From positions 2,666,001 through 2,730,000 of the forward strand of contig NC_014098.1 of the NCBI RefSeq assembly GCF_000092905.1: a DNA stretch of 64,000 bases, in the 5' to 3' direction. The DNA is from Kyrpidia tusciae DSM 2912. GTDB taxonomy: Bacteria > Bacillota > Bacilli > Kyrpidiales > Kyrpidiaceae. Below, in pieces: positions 44,323 to 53,511 of this stretch. Positions within the stretch are counted from its first letter, which is position 1. Each line of letters begins with the position of its first letter. The translations under genes and the position numbers were made by a program. The notes beneath the pieces were generated by a model. The model did not search any database. It saw nothing but the letters and a program-made list of their open reading frames with translations, and had not been told where the DNA came from.

Positions 44323-46943
44323 GACACATGCACCTCCGCTTCGGACCCGCGCCAATCGGCCACACGGAGCAACATCTCCAAAAAAGCGAGCCGAAATGGT
44401 CCGTACTCGTTGAGCAAGCCCATCGCGCGATGGAGCCAACTTTCCCCCCACGGGCCTCGTCCCAAAAGCATCCAGCCCAACCGTAATGGAGTGGGCGGCA
44501 AGACTTTCCCGTCCTCCAACGTCACCGACGGCAGGGAGTCACCGTCCCAGACGCCCCGGGCAAACAACCATCGCTGATTGGGATCGACCGGGGGCGGAAC
44601 CTCATCCGGCAGCGATCGAATCGACATGCGGATCTTCCCGTGGTGGGCGGCAATCAAATACGCGGCCAGATCCCGGAGGCCGTTCGGCCGCTCCGGATCA
44701 TGAAATTGGAGGTACGACAGGGCGGAGGCGAGTTCGTGGCGAAAATGACGTCGGGATGGTTCACTTTGCCGAACCTGTTGTCCCTCTCCGTCACCGGGCG
44801 GTTCGACCCCCCGGACCTGTCCCCCGACCTGCGGCTCCGAAGCCTCAGTGCCGGTGCGCGGCGGCTGGCCCGATTTCGCCCAAAGCGATCGCCTCACCGG
44901 ATCTGTGGCCGGTAATCCGGCCAACAACCGCTCTTGGAAGACCGGGTGTGCCTTGCCGACGTCATGCCACCCGGCGGCTTCCACCACGGCCGAAAGCAGC
45001 CTGGAGGGCACCGTGCCCTCAAAGTGGTCCACCAGGCGCTCGGCCGCCTCCCGCACATGTTTCAAATGATCCGTGAGCAGCACAAACGAGCCCGGGTAGC
45101 TGTTCGGGTCGTCGGTGTCGGACTGTTCCTCACCGCCCGCAACGGTAGCCCGGGATCGGGACCCCGATTCATCGGCGACAGGGATCACCGGGACCGGTTC
45201 CCAGCTTCCGGGATCGAATCCGATGTCCGGGCGATAACCACCCAGAGCGGCATCCAGGAGAAAAACCCGACCCGGAACAGGGTTTTTCTCCTGAAAGTTC
45301 GTCCAGGTTCCGGTTAACCAATCCCAGGTCCAAACCCGATCCCTCCGCGTCCGATTGTCCTTCTTGGCGACGAGGTACTCTCGCATGGCGGACAGAGAGA
45401 CGCTGCAGATCTCGTCCCTTCGCGCGGGCCAATCGATCGCCGACGGGGCCGCCCCGACGTTTCGCCAGTACACCTGGACGTCCGTATCCGACACGTCCCG
45501 GACATACGGGGAAACATCCAGATCCAAACCGGCCAGATCCGGGGTGGTATCGAACAGGTCCAACAGGTCCCTGCGCCGCAAAACCTGACCGTCCGGGCGG
45601 GACATCGCCCAGGTCGGCAGAGAAGCCGGCCCGACATCCGTCAGTTCCTGCAGTCGTTTTCTCGCCTGGGCGATTTCGTCTTGCGCATATGGCTGTGCGC
45701 ACCGGGGTTCATCTTCGAGATCAATGATCCAGACGGCGGCCCCGTCCTGTTGTCCATCAAACTCTCCCCGCCGGTTGCACCTCCCGAAACGCTGAACCAA
45801 AGAGGCCCACGGGGCCAATTCAGTGATCAACGTGCGAGCAGAAAGGTCCACCCCGGCTTCCACGGCCTGGGTCGCCACCAGGATCCCGCCTGAGGATTCG
45901 ATCTCCGGAATGGATTTCCATATCTCCTGCCGATCCTCAGGCCGAAAGCGGCTGTGCACCAGTCGAACCGGGGCTTCGGCACCCATGGCCAACAGCTGCC
46001 GATAGACTTCTTGAGCCCGATTCACGCGATTCAAAACCACCAGGGTCAGCGATCCCTCACGGTGCTGCTCCAGCGCGAGCCTGGCCAGCACCTCCGCGTA
46101 CTCCTTGGGACGGGTTGCAGTCGACGCGCTGACTGCAAAGTCGGTCCAATGCAGCCGTTTTTTGGCGGAGCGCCTTTCACGGACCACGGGATGAACGAGA
46201 TCCCGCTCATCCAATTCGAGGACGTGCAACTCCGATCGACGAGGAGCGAAATCCACCGTGTCCAGCCACTCCGCATCCAGGGTGGCGGACATCCACGTGC
46301 TGTACGCCGGGCCGTATGTACCGAATTCTCTGCGAAAGGACTCCAGTTGGGCGGTCGTATAGATTCCGCCCCCGCCCATCAACTGTACCTCGTCGTACAC
46401 CCACCAAACATCGTTGTGCAAAAGCGCAAACTCCATCGGCCACCGGCCCCGGCTCACCCCGTAGCCCCGATTCAGAGCTCTGGACAGCAACTGATCCTGC
46501 GTACCGATCAGAATCTGGTCGAGCCCAGGGTATCTCACCCAATCCCGGTCCATCCGACCGCCCATTACGATGTGCACGCCGATCGGCTCCGTTCCCGCCG
46601 GTTCAAACACCTCGCTTTGAACGGCCCCATCCCCCGGATGACCGAAAACCGGAATTCCCAGCTTGTTGAACCACCCCAGGACGTCGTCGGCCACCTGGTT
46701 CACCAACGTTCGCAACGGAAGACAGTACACCAATCTTCTGGGACAAGACCGTCGAATCTCCGGCGCCGCGTAACGCCTTTTCCACAACCAGCTCAACACC
46801 ACCGCCGCCGTCTTCCCCAGCCCCGTCGGGACCCGAATCAATCCAGGAATGTGAGCGTCCAGCGCCAAACGAACTTGATACGGAAAAGGCCTGCACCCAA
46901 CAGTCTGTCCGAATAATTCGGAGAAGGCTTCGGCATCGGCCAT
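44319..46943 (-). CDS. cas3: Cas3 with helicase first and HD nuclease at the C-terminus
   Basis: 874 residues. The superfamily 2 helicase is N-terminal: PFPYQVRLALDAHIPGLIRV then PTGLGKTAAVVLSW (Walker A), WWVYDEVQLMG (DExH-like motif II), TWMSATL (motif III), GILVATQAVEAGVDL and LVQRFGRCNRRGEFDG (motif VI). The HD nuclease follows near residues 640-800: VEAAGWHDVGKAHPVFQERL and LIAAHHGKIRMSIRSLPDE. This helicase-HD order is characteristic of type I-G, the reverse of most Cas3 proteins. A disordered linker (TGTEASEPQVGGQVRGVEPP) interrupts the HD region. Cas3 degrades target DNA after recruitment by the effector. First of the interference genes, about 40 bp after the WYL regulator stop. Confidence 0.95.
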   Translation of the reverse strand: MADAEAFSELFGQTVGCRPFPYQVRLALDAHIPGLIRVPTGLGKTAAVVLSWLWKRRYAAPEIRRSCPRRLVYCLPLRTLVNQVADDVLGWFNKLGIPVFGHPGDGAVQSEVFEPAGTEPIGVHIVMGGRMDRDWVRYPGLDQILIGTQDQLLSRALNRGYGVSRGRWPMEFALLHNDVWWVYDEVQLMGGGGIYTTAQLESFRREFGTYGPAYSTWMSATLDAEWLDTVDFAPRRSELHVLELDERDLVHPVVRERRSAKKRLHWTDFAVSASTATRPKEYAEVLARLALEQHREGSLTLVVLNRVNRAQEVYRQLLAMGAEAPVRLVHSRFRPEDRQEIWKSIPEIESSGGILVATQAVEAGVDLSARTLITELAPWASLVQRFGRCNRRGEFDGQQDGAAVWIIDLEDEPRCAQPYAQDEIAQARKRLQELTDVGPASLPTWAMSRPDGQVLRRRDLLDLFDTTPDLAGLDLDVSPYVRDVSDTDVQVYWRNVGAAPSAIDWPARRDEICSVSLSAMREYLVAKKDNRTRRDRVWTWDWLTGTWTNFQEKNPVPGRVFLLDAALGGYRPDIGFDPGSWEPVPVIPVADESGSRSRATVAGGEEQSDTDDPNSYPGSFVLLTDHLKHVREAAERLVDHFEGTVPSRLLSAVVEAAGWHDVGKAHPVFQERLLAGLPATDPVRRSLWAKSGQPPRTGTEASEPQVGGQVRGVEPPGDGEGQQVRQSEPSRRHFRHELASALSYLQFHDPERPNGLRDLAAYLIAAHHGKIRMSIRSLPDEVPPPVDPNQRWLFARGVWDGDSLPSVTLEDGKVLPPTPLRLGWMLLGRGPWGESWLHRAMGLLNEYGPFRLAFLEMLLRVADWRGSEAEVHVS

Positions 46944-46981
46944 CGCGCCTCGAAAAACCCCCTCTCATTTGCTTTTATATC

Positions 46982-47796
46982 TTAGCATAGCATGATTGAT
47001 GCGGAGATTGAATAATCCGCAATCCCGCAACGGAGATGGACGTCAACCTCTTCCCCCGATTCATCGATCCCCCACGCCGACTTCAGGAATTCCCGGAGCG
47101 AGAAGTTCGGGTCCCGGACGTACGTTTTCCCCAGACATTTAGCACCGTGGACGCGTACCACTTTGAAGGTCCGGAATGCCTGTCGAAGATGACAATAACC
47201 GATGATGTACAGGGAATTTTGCCAAGGAACGAGATAGTACGGATCCACCAACCGCGTCTCATGTCGGAGGGCGCCGATTTTTGTGTATTCAATCTCCAGG
47301 GTACGGGACATACGAACCGCATAGAGAATCTCGAGCACCAGACGGTCATCCGACTCTTCGAAAGAACGAGCGAGTTCCGCGATAACCCCACCTTTGGTTT
47401 GGATCGATTCACGAAGGTTTCCAGGAAACGGAAGGACGATGTCAGGCAGGAGTTTCCGAACGGCGCGCCGATATGTGGTGATCAGGGGGTGAACACGGCC
47501 GTCGGCGATAGACGCTTGAACCAGCAGCGGCATGATCTCGATGACGAATCGTTCATCCTCGGTCAAAATCCCCGGTAGGCGTTGCAGGTCTCGCAAAATA
47601 AAATAGCCGCCGCCAGGCTCTGACTCGACTCGGATACCCAGGTCCTCCACGAGGCGAATATCCCGTCGGATGGTGCGTACGGAAACGTGGCAATACTCTG
47701 CTAACGGGCCGCCGTATATTCTTTTGGATGGCTGATGATCAGGGCAACGAGGTCAAGCAGTCGACCCGCCACGCGGATGCTTTGAGATGCGGCCAT
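46982..47796 (-). pseudogene. WYL-domain transcription regulator with a one-base frameshift
   Basis: From ATG 47796 the minus strand gives MAASQSIRVAGRLLDLVALI then ISHPK, and stops soon after. One base later the HTH continues in the next frame as RIYGGPLAEYCHVSVRTIRR then DIRLVEDLGIRVESEPGGGY, followed by a full WYL domain (TLEIEYTKIGALRHETRLVD, PYYLVPWQNSLYIIGYCHLR). The shift falls at AAAA (TTTT at 47722-47725 on the plus strand); one more A would restore the frame. WYL regulators often repress type I cas operons, and this one directly precedes cas3. It may be inactive, or translated only from an internal start without the complete HTH. Confidence 0.8.
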
Positions 47797-48101
47797 ACAT
47801 CCACAGCCTTGAACAATGTCGGTCTCCCTTGACCAATCGTAGTACGGAATAGGATTGCAAATCAACGGACGTGCTCCGAATGCTAGCGGTCTTCACGGCA
47901 GATAGGATCCCGGACCGGATTTGGGCCGCCGGCCGAATCAAACTGTTTGGATGATCGACACGACAAGGCAGAACCTCGATGTGCGGGGATGTTAGAATGC
48001 ACAACTATGCGGTCGACTACGTCTACGAATCGCGGCCGGATCGCTTATACATCCACAGCCGTGACCGTTGGGGAAACGACCAGGGCTTCCGATCACCTCG
48101 A

Positions 48102-49038
48102 GCTTCCAACGGGGCCGCGGGTTCAACCCGCGGAGCTACTTTCCCGCATCCCGCCGATACCTGCACCGGGCTCATCGCTTCAACGGGGCCGCGGGTTTAA
48201 CCCGTGGAGCTACGGCCGAGTGATCGAGAACGTCTTGAACAGGAGTATGCCTTCTGCCTTCAACGGGGCCGCGAGTTCAACCCGCGGAGCTACTCTACCA
48301 GCCCATCGTCCAGTTCGATTTGCACCGTACCTTCAACGGGGCCGCGGGTTCAAACCGCGGAGATACGTCTCCAATCGGCAGGACGTCTGAGCCAAACGGA
48401 GTTTCAGGCTTCAACGGGGCCGCGGGTTCAAACCGCGGAGCTACCAGCCGCAATCCGCGCCATGTTCATTCCCCCTGTAGTCCTTCAAGGGGGCCGCGGG
48501 TTCAACCCGTGGAGCTGCCAGTGCCATAAGGACCGTCAGGCAAGGCGTGAAGAGCACAACCTTCAACGGGGCCGCGGGTTCAACCCGTGGAGCTGCCCGT
48601 ACCCTTAGGAATGTCATTCCTAACCCCCCCGCCTTCAACGGGGCCGCGGGTTCAACCCGCGGAGCTGCGTCCCAGGATCGGCTTCTGCAAGGTTGTGGAA
48701 GTCCCTTCAACGGGGCCGCGGGTTCAACCCGCGGAGCTGCGGGTGCATGCCAGCATCCACCAGGCGACCGTCAGTTCCCTTCAACGGGGCCGCGGGTTCA
48801 ACCCGCGGAGCTGCGCACGAGTACGGATACCCGACGGTGGTCGGGGCAGACGCCTTCAACGGGGCCGCGGGTTCAACCCGCGGAGCTGCGGGGGGCACGT
48901 CCCTGCCCGCTCCGACGGGGCTCACACACCTTCAACGGGGCCGCGGGTTCAACCCGCGGAGCTGCGCGGGGCGAGTGCGACCGGTGCAGGCGGTGGACGC
49001 GCCTTCAACGGGGCCGCGGGTTCAACCCGCGGAGCTGC
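48102..49038 (-). CRISPR. CRISPR array 2: 13 repeats with graded variation, 12 spacers
   Basis: On the plus strand the repeats begin CCTTCAACGGGGCCGCGG and end ACCCGCGGAGCTGC; spacers are 35-43 bp. They differ from array 1 in the loop (GGTTCAA versus GGGTGAA) and at the end (GCTGC versus GTCAC). The six rightmost copies are perfect. The five leftmost end in TAC rather than TGC and carry extra changes (inserted C at 48106, GGTTTAA at 48195, CGAGTT, CAAACC). That decay marks the left as the old end and the right as the leader side, so transcription is on the minus strand. Confidence 0.98.
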
Positions 49039-49240
49039 TCTTGGCCCGTCACGCCTTGCAAATCGCGGCATTCGGGGACATGTTTCGCGAACCTCGCAAC
49101 GAACCCGATTTCGGCCGGGCGGTTACAAAGCCTCCGCCCCTCGCATTCCCTATTATACCGGCAAAAACCGCGAATCGCGAACCCCCCGGCGAATTCTACA
49201 TCACTCCAGGTTCGCGCACACAGATCGAAGGTCCCCAAAA
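49039..49240 (-). promoter_or_regulatory. Leader of CRISPR array 2
   Basis: Contains TTTCGCGAACCTC at 49083, ATCGCGAACC at 49174 and CCAGGTTCGCGCA near 49207, the same ordered blocks as the leader of array 1, at distances from the array equal to within one base. The first 44 bases next to the array differ between the two leaders apart from TCTT. Confidence 0.75.
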
Positions 49241-49888
49241 AATTCACACGGCTTTCGCCGATGTCCGCCCAGGGGTTCGGGCATACCCTTGGCAACTTTG
49301 GCTCTTCCGGATGTCATTCGCGAAACATTCACCATGATCACTGCGCAAACGAGCTGTGCCGTCCACGTCCCCGCCGCGCCCCTGCTCCAACCCATAATTC
49401 AAACTTATTTTACGCCAAATCCGCCCTGCGAACCCACCCCCGGCGCCTGCCGATCCGACGGATGGGCACCTATAGATCCCGATTCACGACGGCATCCCGA
49501 TCGACACCCGCGTCCGCGCGAGACCGTTTGTCCACGGCACATTCGGGCCGACCGCCTCACCCCTTGGTCGGGACCACCGGGGTTCTCAGCGCATTCCACA
49601 TCGCCCCGCAACCAGCCCGAGTCGCCAAATAGCGATACGTCGAGGCCGTCTCGTTTGGCGATGCCGGCTTTAGTCACCTGACGGTCCGGCCTCTCTGTGG
49701 GGGCGGGGATTCCGAGAACCAATTTTGTCGGCGGGGCGACGGTCCGGGCCATTTCCACAGCTTGGGACGCCAGATCGGCGGGCTCCGGCATGGAACCGTT
49801 GTCGTGGCCGGAATGACCCTTCGACCGGCCGGCTGCCAAGTGTCTCAGCCGGCACAAGCCCGCGAAACAACAGGGCCCGATTTCTTGC
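49241..49888. other. Intergenic stretch without a supported gene
   Basis: Between leader 2 and the TetR promoter there is an open frame on the minus strand (49405-49857) whose middle reads LASQAVEMARTVAPPTKLVL then GIPAPTERPDRQVTKAGIAK. This could be a decayed enzyme fragment, but I recognise no family and the ends look random. Nothing else is evident. Confidence 0.4.
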
Positions 49889-49945
49889 TTGACAATCCCC
49901 GCTCCACAGGTTAAACTCTAACCATCGGTTACTAACCGTCGGTTA
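49889..49945 (+). promoter_or_regulatory. Promoter and tandem operators of the tetR gene
   Basis: TTGACA (49889-49894), a 17-bp spacer and TAAACT (49912-49917) form a promoter. Immediately downstream are two palindromes, TAACCATCGGTTA (49919-49931) and TAACCGTCGGTTA (49933-49945), with centres 14 bp apart. This is a typical autorepression site for the TetR protein encoded 25 bp downstream. Confidence 0.8.
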
Positions 49946-49970
49946 TCACTTTAGTCGGGCGGCGATTTTC

Positions 49971-50735
49971 ATGGCGGAGAGAAAACGGGAGATCCGTTCC
50001 GAAGAAACAAAACGAGCGATTGTAGCGGCGGCGGCGAAACTGTTTGCCAAGCGGGGGTTCGACGCCGTGACCATGCGGGAAATCGCCCGGGACGCCGGGT
50101 GCTCGCACACGGCGATCTACCTGTATTTTAAGGACAAAGAAACACTGCTTCACGAGCTGTCGGTGGGCCCGCTGCACGAGCTCGAGCGGCGCATGGATCG
50201 GGCCCTCCGCAGCGGAACCCCGGGACAAAGCTCCATGCCGGGGGAACCTGTGAGGCCGGAGAAACAGGGTATGCCGGAGCCACACGGGACCCCCGGGCCG
50301 CCCGCCGCAACTCCGGAGCCGGGCGCTGCGGCGCAAAGACCAGAGGAACCGCTCAAAGCGGCGACCCGGGAGTTTATCCGGTTTTGCCTGGCCAACCGAA
50401 ACCTCTACAACGTCCTGTTCATGGCCGAGGGAAGCCGGGTGGACGAGGCGGAACCGGCCCTGGAGGTCCAGAGGCTGCGGAACCGCTTATTCGACAAGTT
50501 GCGGCGGGCGATCGGGAGATTTTTGAAACTGGGCGACGACGATCCGAGGCTTTGGGCCTATGCCCGGATTTATTTTTTCGCGCTCAACGGCATGATCGGC
50601 ACGTATGTGCTGGGTTCCCGGGAACCCGCCGAACAGTTGACGGACCGGTTGCAGCCCACCTTCGATTTGGCGGTGGACGTGCTCCTGGCCGGATTTTTGG
50701 AAACGTCGAAGGGAACGGAGGGCGATCGCGAATGA
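49971..50735 (+). CDS. TetR-family regulator with a disordered insert
   Basis: 254 residues. The N-terminal HTH is KRAIVAAAAKLFAKRGFDAV then TMREIARDAGCSHTAIYLYF. The ligand-binding part starts near residue 120 (ATREFIRFCLANRNLYNVLF) and ends VDVLLAGFLE. Between them is about 50 residues rich in Pro, Gly, Glu and Ser (TPGQSSMPGEPVRPEKQGMP), an unusual insertion for this family. It probably represses its own operon (tiny protein, membrane protein, NagZ-like protein) through the two palindromes upstream. Confidence 0.9.
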   Translation: MAERKREIRSEETKRAIVAAAAKLFAKRGFDAVTMREIARDAGCSHTAIYLYFKDKETLLHELSVGPLHELERRMDRALRSGTPGQSSMPGEPVRPEKQGMPEPHGTPGPPAATPEPGAAAQRPEEPLKAATREFIRFCLANRNLYNVLFMAEGSRVDEAEPALEVQRLRNRLFDKLRRAIGRFLKLGDDDPRLWAYARIYFFALNGMIGTYVLGSREPAEQLTDRLQPTFDLAVDVLLAGFLETSKGTEGDRE

Positions 50736-50809
50736 GTTTTCTCGTGTTCTTACTGCTGTTCGCGGGGGGATGCGGCTGGTTGGATCAGAAAGCCCGGGGC
50801 ACGCGCTGA
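50732..50809 (+). CDS. Tiny hydrophobic protein coupled to tetR
   Basis: ATG overlaps the tetR stop (ATGA) and opens 25 codons: MSFLVFLLLFAGGCGWLDQK plus five residues. A short hydrophobic helix is followed by a Cys and polar residues; AGGC resembles but does not meet a lipobox. It could be a real small membrane peptide or a chance reading. About 180 bp to the next gene hold nothing clear. Confidence 0.4.
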   Translation: MSFLVFLLLFAGGCGWLDQKARGTR

Positions 50810-50989
50810 GGCGGTTCGGCGCCGGTCGATCCTGGCCACGAAGGCGCGGCCTAACCGGGGATTCGCCGAAATCCGGCCCATGCCTCCGGGGCCCGGATCC
50901 CGGGACAACAGGCGCGGTTCGGAAATCTTGGGGCGGCGGCGAACATGCCGCGGGGGGACATCGACGGGAACGCGAAGGGAGAGACGATC

Positions 50990-51565
50990 ATGTTTGCGGG
51001 ACATTTTGGCTTGGCGGCGGCAGTGAAGGGGAAGGCACCGGAAGTGCCCCTGTGGGCGCTGATGCTCAGCACCCAGTGGCTCGACATCGCGTTCGGGCCG
51101 CTGTTGGCGGCCGGGGTGGAGACGATGCAGCCCGGCGAGGGGGAGGGCGGTTACGGCCGGTGGGTGTTTCAGGCCTACTATACCCACTCCCTGGCCGGCG
51201 CGCTGATCCTGTCCGCCGTCGCCGGACTGGCGGCCCGGCGATGGTGGGGAAAGCGCGGCGGTACGGTGGTCGGGGGGCTGGCGTTCAGCCACTGGATCTT
51301 AGACCTTTTGGTGCACCGGGGTGACTTGCCGATCCTGCCCGGGAATCTCGGCAATCTGCCGCTGCTCGGTTTCGGGTTGTGGCGGGTCCCGGCGGTGAGC
51401 ATCGCCCTGGAAGGCGCCCTGGTCGCTGCCGGTGCGCTGTTGTATGCTCGTTCGCTGCCCCGGGGCCGCGCCGGCCGCGCGAACCGCTGGCGTTTCCCGG
51501 CAGCCATGGCGATGGCGGCGCTGTTGGTGCTGGCCTTGGTGGCGGACGTGGCGGGGGTGGGCTAA
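50990..51565 (+). CDS. Polytopic membrane protein, permease/metal-dependent hydrolase-like
   Basis: 191 residues from the ATG of MFAGHFGLAAAVKGKAPEVP, preceded by GAAGGGAGAGACG. Four to five membrane helices carry polar residues reminiscent of YdjM/DUF457-like membrane hydrolases: FAGHFG, LWALMLSTQWLDIAFGPLL, AYYTHSLAGALILS and AFSHWILDLLVHRGDLP, with His and Asp placed to bind metal. The function is unknown. It lies directly before the NagZ-like gene. Confidence 0.7.
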   Translation: MFAGHFGLAAAVKGKAPEVPLWALMLSTQWLDIAFGPLLAAGVETMQPGEGEGGYGRWVFQAYYTHSLAGALILSAVAGLAARRWWGKRGGTVVGGLAFSHWILDLLVHRGDLPILPGNLGNLPLLGFGLWRVPAVSIALEGALVAAGALLYARSLPRGRAGRANRWRFPAAMAMAALLVLALVADVAGVG

Positions 51566-51566
51566 A

Positions 51567-52877
51567 GTGAGATGGGCGTCGTTCGCCACGACCTTGTCGC
51601 TGTCTGCGGCACTGGCCCTCGCGGCCGGGTGCGGCCCCACCGGTGCGCCGAGCCGGCCCGCTCCCTCCGGCACGGGCCCCACCGGGCAGCCCCCGGGTGC
51701 AGTGCCGGGCTCCCCAAACCCCGGCGGCCCGGGCATCGCCCCGGGAACCGGAACCCCGCCCGGACAGCCCGGAGGTCGGCCGGATCCGATCCGGGAGGAG
51801 CTCGCGCGGATGACCCCGGACGAGAAAATCGGGCAGATGGTCTTGGTGGGCCTCGACGGGTATACCGTGGACGAGCACGCCGCCTCCCTCATCCAAACCG
51901 ATCACGTGGGCGGATTTATTTTATATAAAAATAATATACAAAATGTCTCTCAACTGGCGGCTTTGTTGAATCGGTTAAAGAGCGACAACGCCGGCAATCC
52001 GGCGCCTCTTTTCCTCTCGGTGGACGAAGAGGGCGGCCGGGTCAGCCGGATGCCCGACGAGGTTCACAAGTTGCCGGCAAGTGCGGTCATCGGCCGGCGG
52101 AACGACACCGATCTTTCCCGCGCCGTCGGCGGGGTGATGGCCGAAGAACTTCGGGCCTTCGGTTTCAATACGGATTTTGCCCCGGTCCTGGACATCAACA
52201 GCAACCCGGATAACCCGGTGATCGGCGACCGGTCCTTCGGCTCCACCCCCGATGCGGCGAGCCGGCAGGGGGTCGCCGAGATGCGGGGTATCCAAGACGG
52301 CGGCATCATCTCCGTGGTCAAACATTTTCCCGGCCACGGCGACACCTCGGTGGACTCCCACCTCGGGCTGCCCCGGGTGGATCACGATCTGGGCCGGTTG
52401 CGCTCGTTCGAACTGGCGCCGTTTCGTCAAGCGATCCAGAGCGGCGCCGAGGCGGTGATGGTCGCCCACATCCTGTTCCCAAAGATCGACCCGGCCCATC
52501 CCGCCTCGATGTCCCCGGCGTTCATGACCGATTTGCTGCGGCGGGAGATGCATTTTGACGGCGTGATCATGACCGACGACCTGACCATGGGCGCCATCGT
52601 GCAAAACGACGACATCGGCCGGGCGGCGGTTCAAGCCGTGCGGGCCGGCGCCGACCTGGTGCTCGTCGGACACGATTACGATAAAGAGACGGCGGTGATC
52701 CGGGCTCTCCAACGGGCGGCGCAAGACGGAACCCTCCCCGCCGCCCGCATCGACGACAGCGTCTGCCGAATCCTGCAATTAAAGCATAAATACCGCCTCA
52801 GCGACGCCCCGGTGAACCCGCCGGACGTGACGCGGCTCAACCGGGACATCGACCGGGTGCTGGGGCGGATCGGTTGA
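51567..52877 (+). CDS. nagZ: Glycoside hydrolase family 3 lipoprotein (NagZ-like)
   Basis: 436 residues from a GTG at 51567 just after the preceding stop. The N-terminus is a lipoprotein signal with lipobox LAAGC (about residue 22), then about 50 residues of Pro/Gly-rich linker. The GH3 barrel follows: RMTPDEKIGQMVLVGLDGYT, LFLSVDEEGGRVSRMPDEV, FNTDFAPVLDINSNPDNPVI, the signature VVKHFPGHGDTSVDSHLGLP with the His-Asp catalytic dyad, and GVIMTDDLTMGAI with the nucleophile Asp. It would remove N-acetylglucosamine from cell-wall fragments outside the membrane. Confidence 0.92.
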   Translation: MRWASFATTLSLSAALALAAGCGPTGAPSRPAPSGTGPTGQPPGAVPGSPNPGGPGIAPGTGTPPGQPGGRPDPIREELARMTPDEKIGQMVLVGLDGYTVDEHAASLIQTDHVGGFILYKNNIQNVSQLAALLNRLKSDNAGNPAPLFLSVDEEGGRVSRMPDEVHKLPASAVIGRRNDTDLSRAVGGVMAEELRAFGFNTDFAPVLDINSNPDNPVIGDRSFGSTPDAASRQGVAEMRGIQDGGIISVVKHFPGHGDTSVDSHLGLPRVDHDLGRLRSFELAPFRQAIQSGAEAVMVAHILFPKIDPAHPASMSPAFMTDLLRREMHFDGVIMTDDLTMGAIVQNDDIGRAAVQAVRAGADLVLVGHDYDKETAVIRALQRAAQDGTLPAARIDDSVCRILQLKHKYRLSDAPVNPPDVTRLNRDIDRVLGRIG

Positions 52878-53047
52878 CCGCCGGTACGGGATGACCGTCT
52901 TGAAAAAACGCCGCCGGCGACGGATCGAAGGCCCATCGCCGGCGCACTGTGATACAGGAGTTGGTTCAGGCGCAAGCCATATTTTAACCCCTTCCGGCAA
53001 AATGTTACCCGCCTGGTCACGCGACGTCTTGGGCCCCTTTACTTTTT

Positions 53048-53070
53048 GTGTATCACTCGTTATGATACAC
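53048..53070. promoter_or_regulatory. Palindromic operator of the second GntR-ABC module
   Basis: GTGTATCA (53048-53055) and TGATACAC (53063-53070) form a perfect 8-bp inverted repeat with a 7-bp spacer, 42 bp before the GntR start. It is the probable YtrA-type autoregulatory site. Confidence 0.65.
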
Positions 53071-53112
53071 GTAAGTCAAATGACACTCCTCGCGTTGAGG
53101 GGAGGGAAGCCA

Positions 53113-53511
53113 TTGGAGGACTTGCGGGTTGGCTCTTTACATTTTCTCCTCGATCTCAGCCAGCCGTTATACGAACAAATCCTGGACCAAATGAGCGGCG
53201 CCGTCGCCCGGGGAGAGATCGCCCTGGGACAAAAGATTCCTTCGGTGCGGGAAATGGCCCAGGCGCTCCGGGTCACCCCCAATACCGTGATGCATGCTTA
53301 TCAGGAAATGGAACGCCTCGGGCTGACCGAAACCCGGCGCGGGCAAGGAACGTTTATCACCACCTCGGAGCAGCGGGTGGCCCGCTTCCGGGACGAGTTC
53401 GCCCGCCGGGCCGTACAGGAATTCATGGAGAAAATGCATCATCTCGGCTTTTCCTGGGAGGATATCCTTCGCTACCTGCGGGAAACTCGAGGAGGCGGTG
53501 AAGATCAATGA
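53113..53511 (+). CDS. GntR-family regulator, YtrA subfamily (second copy)
   Basis: 132 residues from a TTG at 53113 following GGGGAGGGAAG. Winged helix: LYEQILDQMSGAVARGEIAL, IPSVREMAQALRVTPNTVMH, TRRGQGTFITT. The short C-terminal dimerisation tail ends GFSWEDILRYLRETRG. It is the same type as the protein at 32227-32604 but clearly diverged. The stop overlaps the start of the ABC ATPase gene. Confidence 0.9.
   Translation: MEDLRVGSLHFLLDLSQPLYEQILDQMSGAVARGEIALGQKIPSVREMAQALRVTPNTVMHAYQEMERLGLTETRRGQGTFITTSEQRVARFRDEFARRAVQEFMEKMHHLGFSWEDILRYLRETRGGGEDQ

Noticed and set aside
48547-49681. Open frames of about 360 codons across array 2 and its leader
   Set aside because: Repeat-derived peptide followed by random leader sequence; no start signal or domain.
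49405-49857. Minus-strand frame that might encode an enzyme fragment
   Set aside because: The middle part looks protein-like, but no family could be recognised and both ends are Arg/Ser/Gly noise, so it is only mentioned as an intergenic note.
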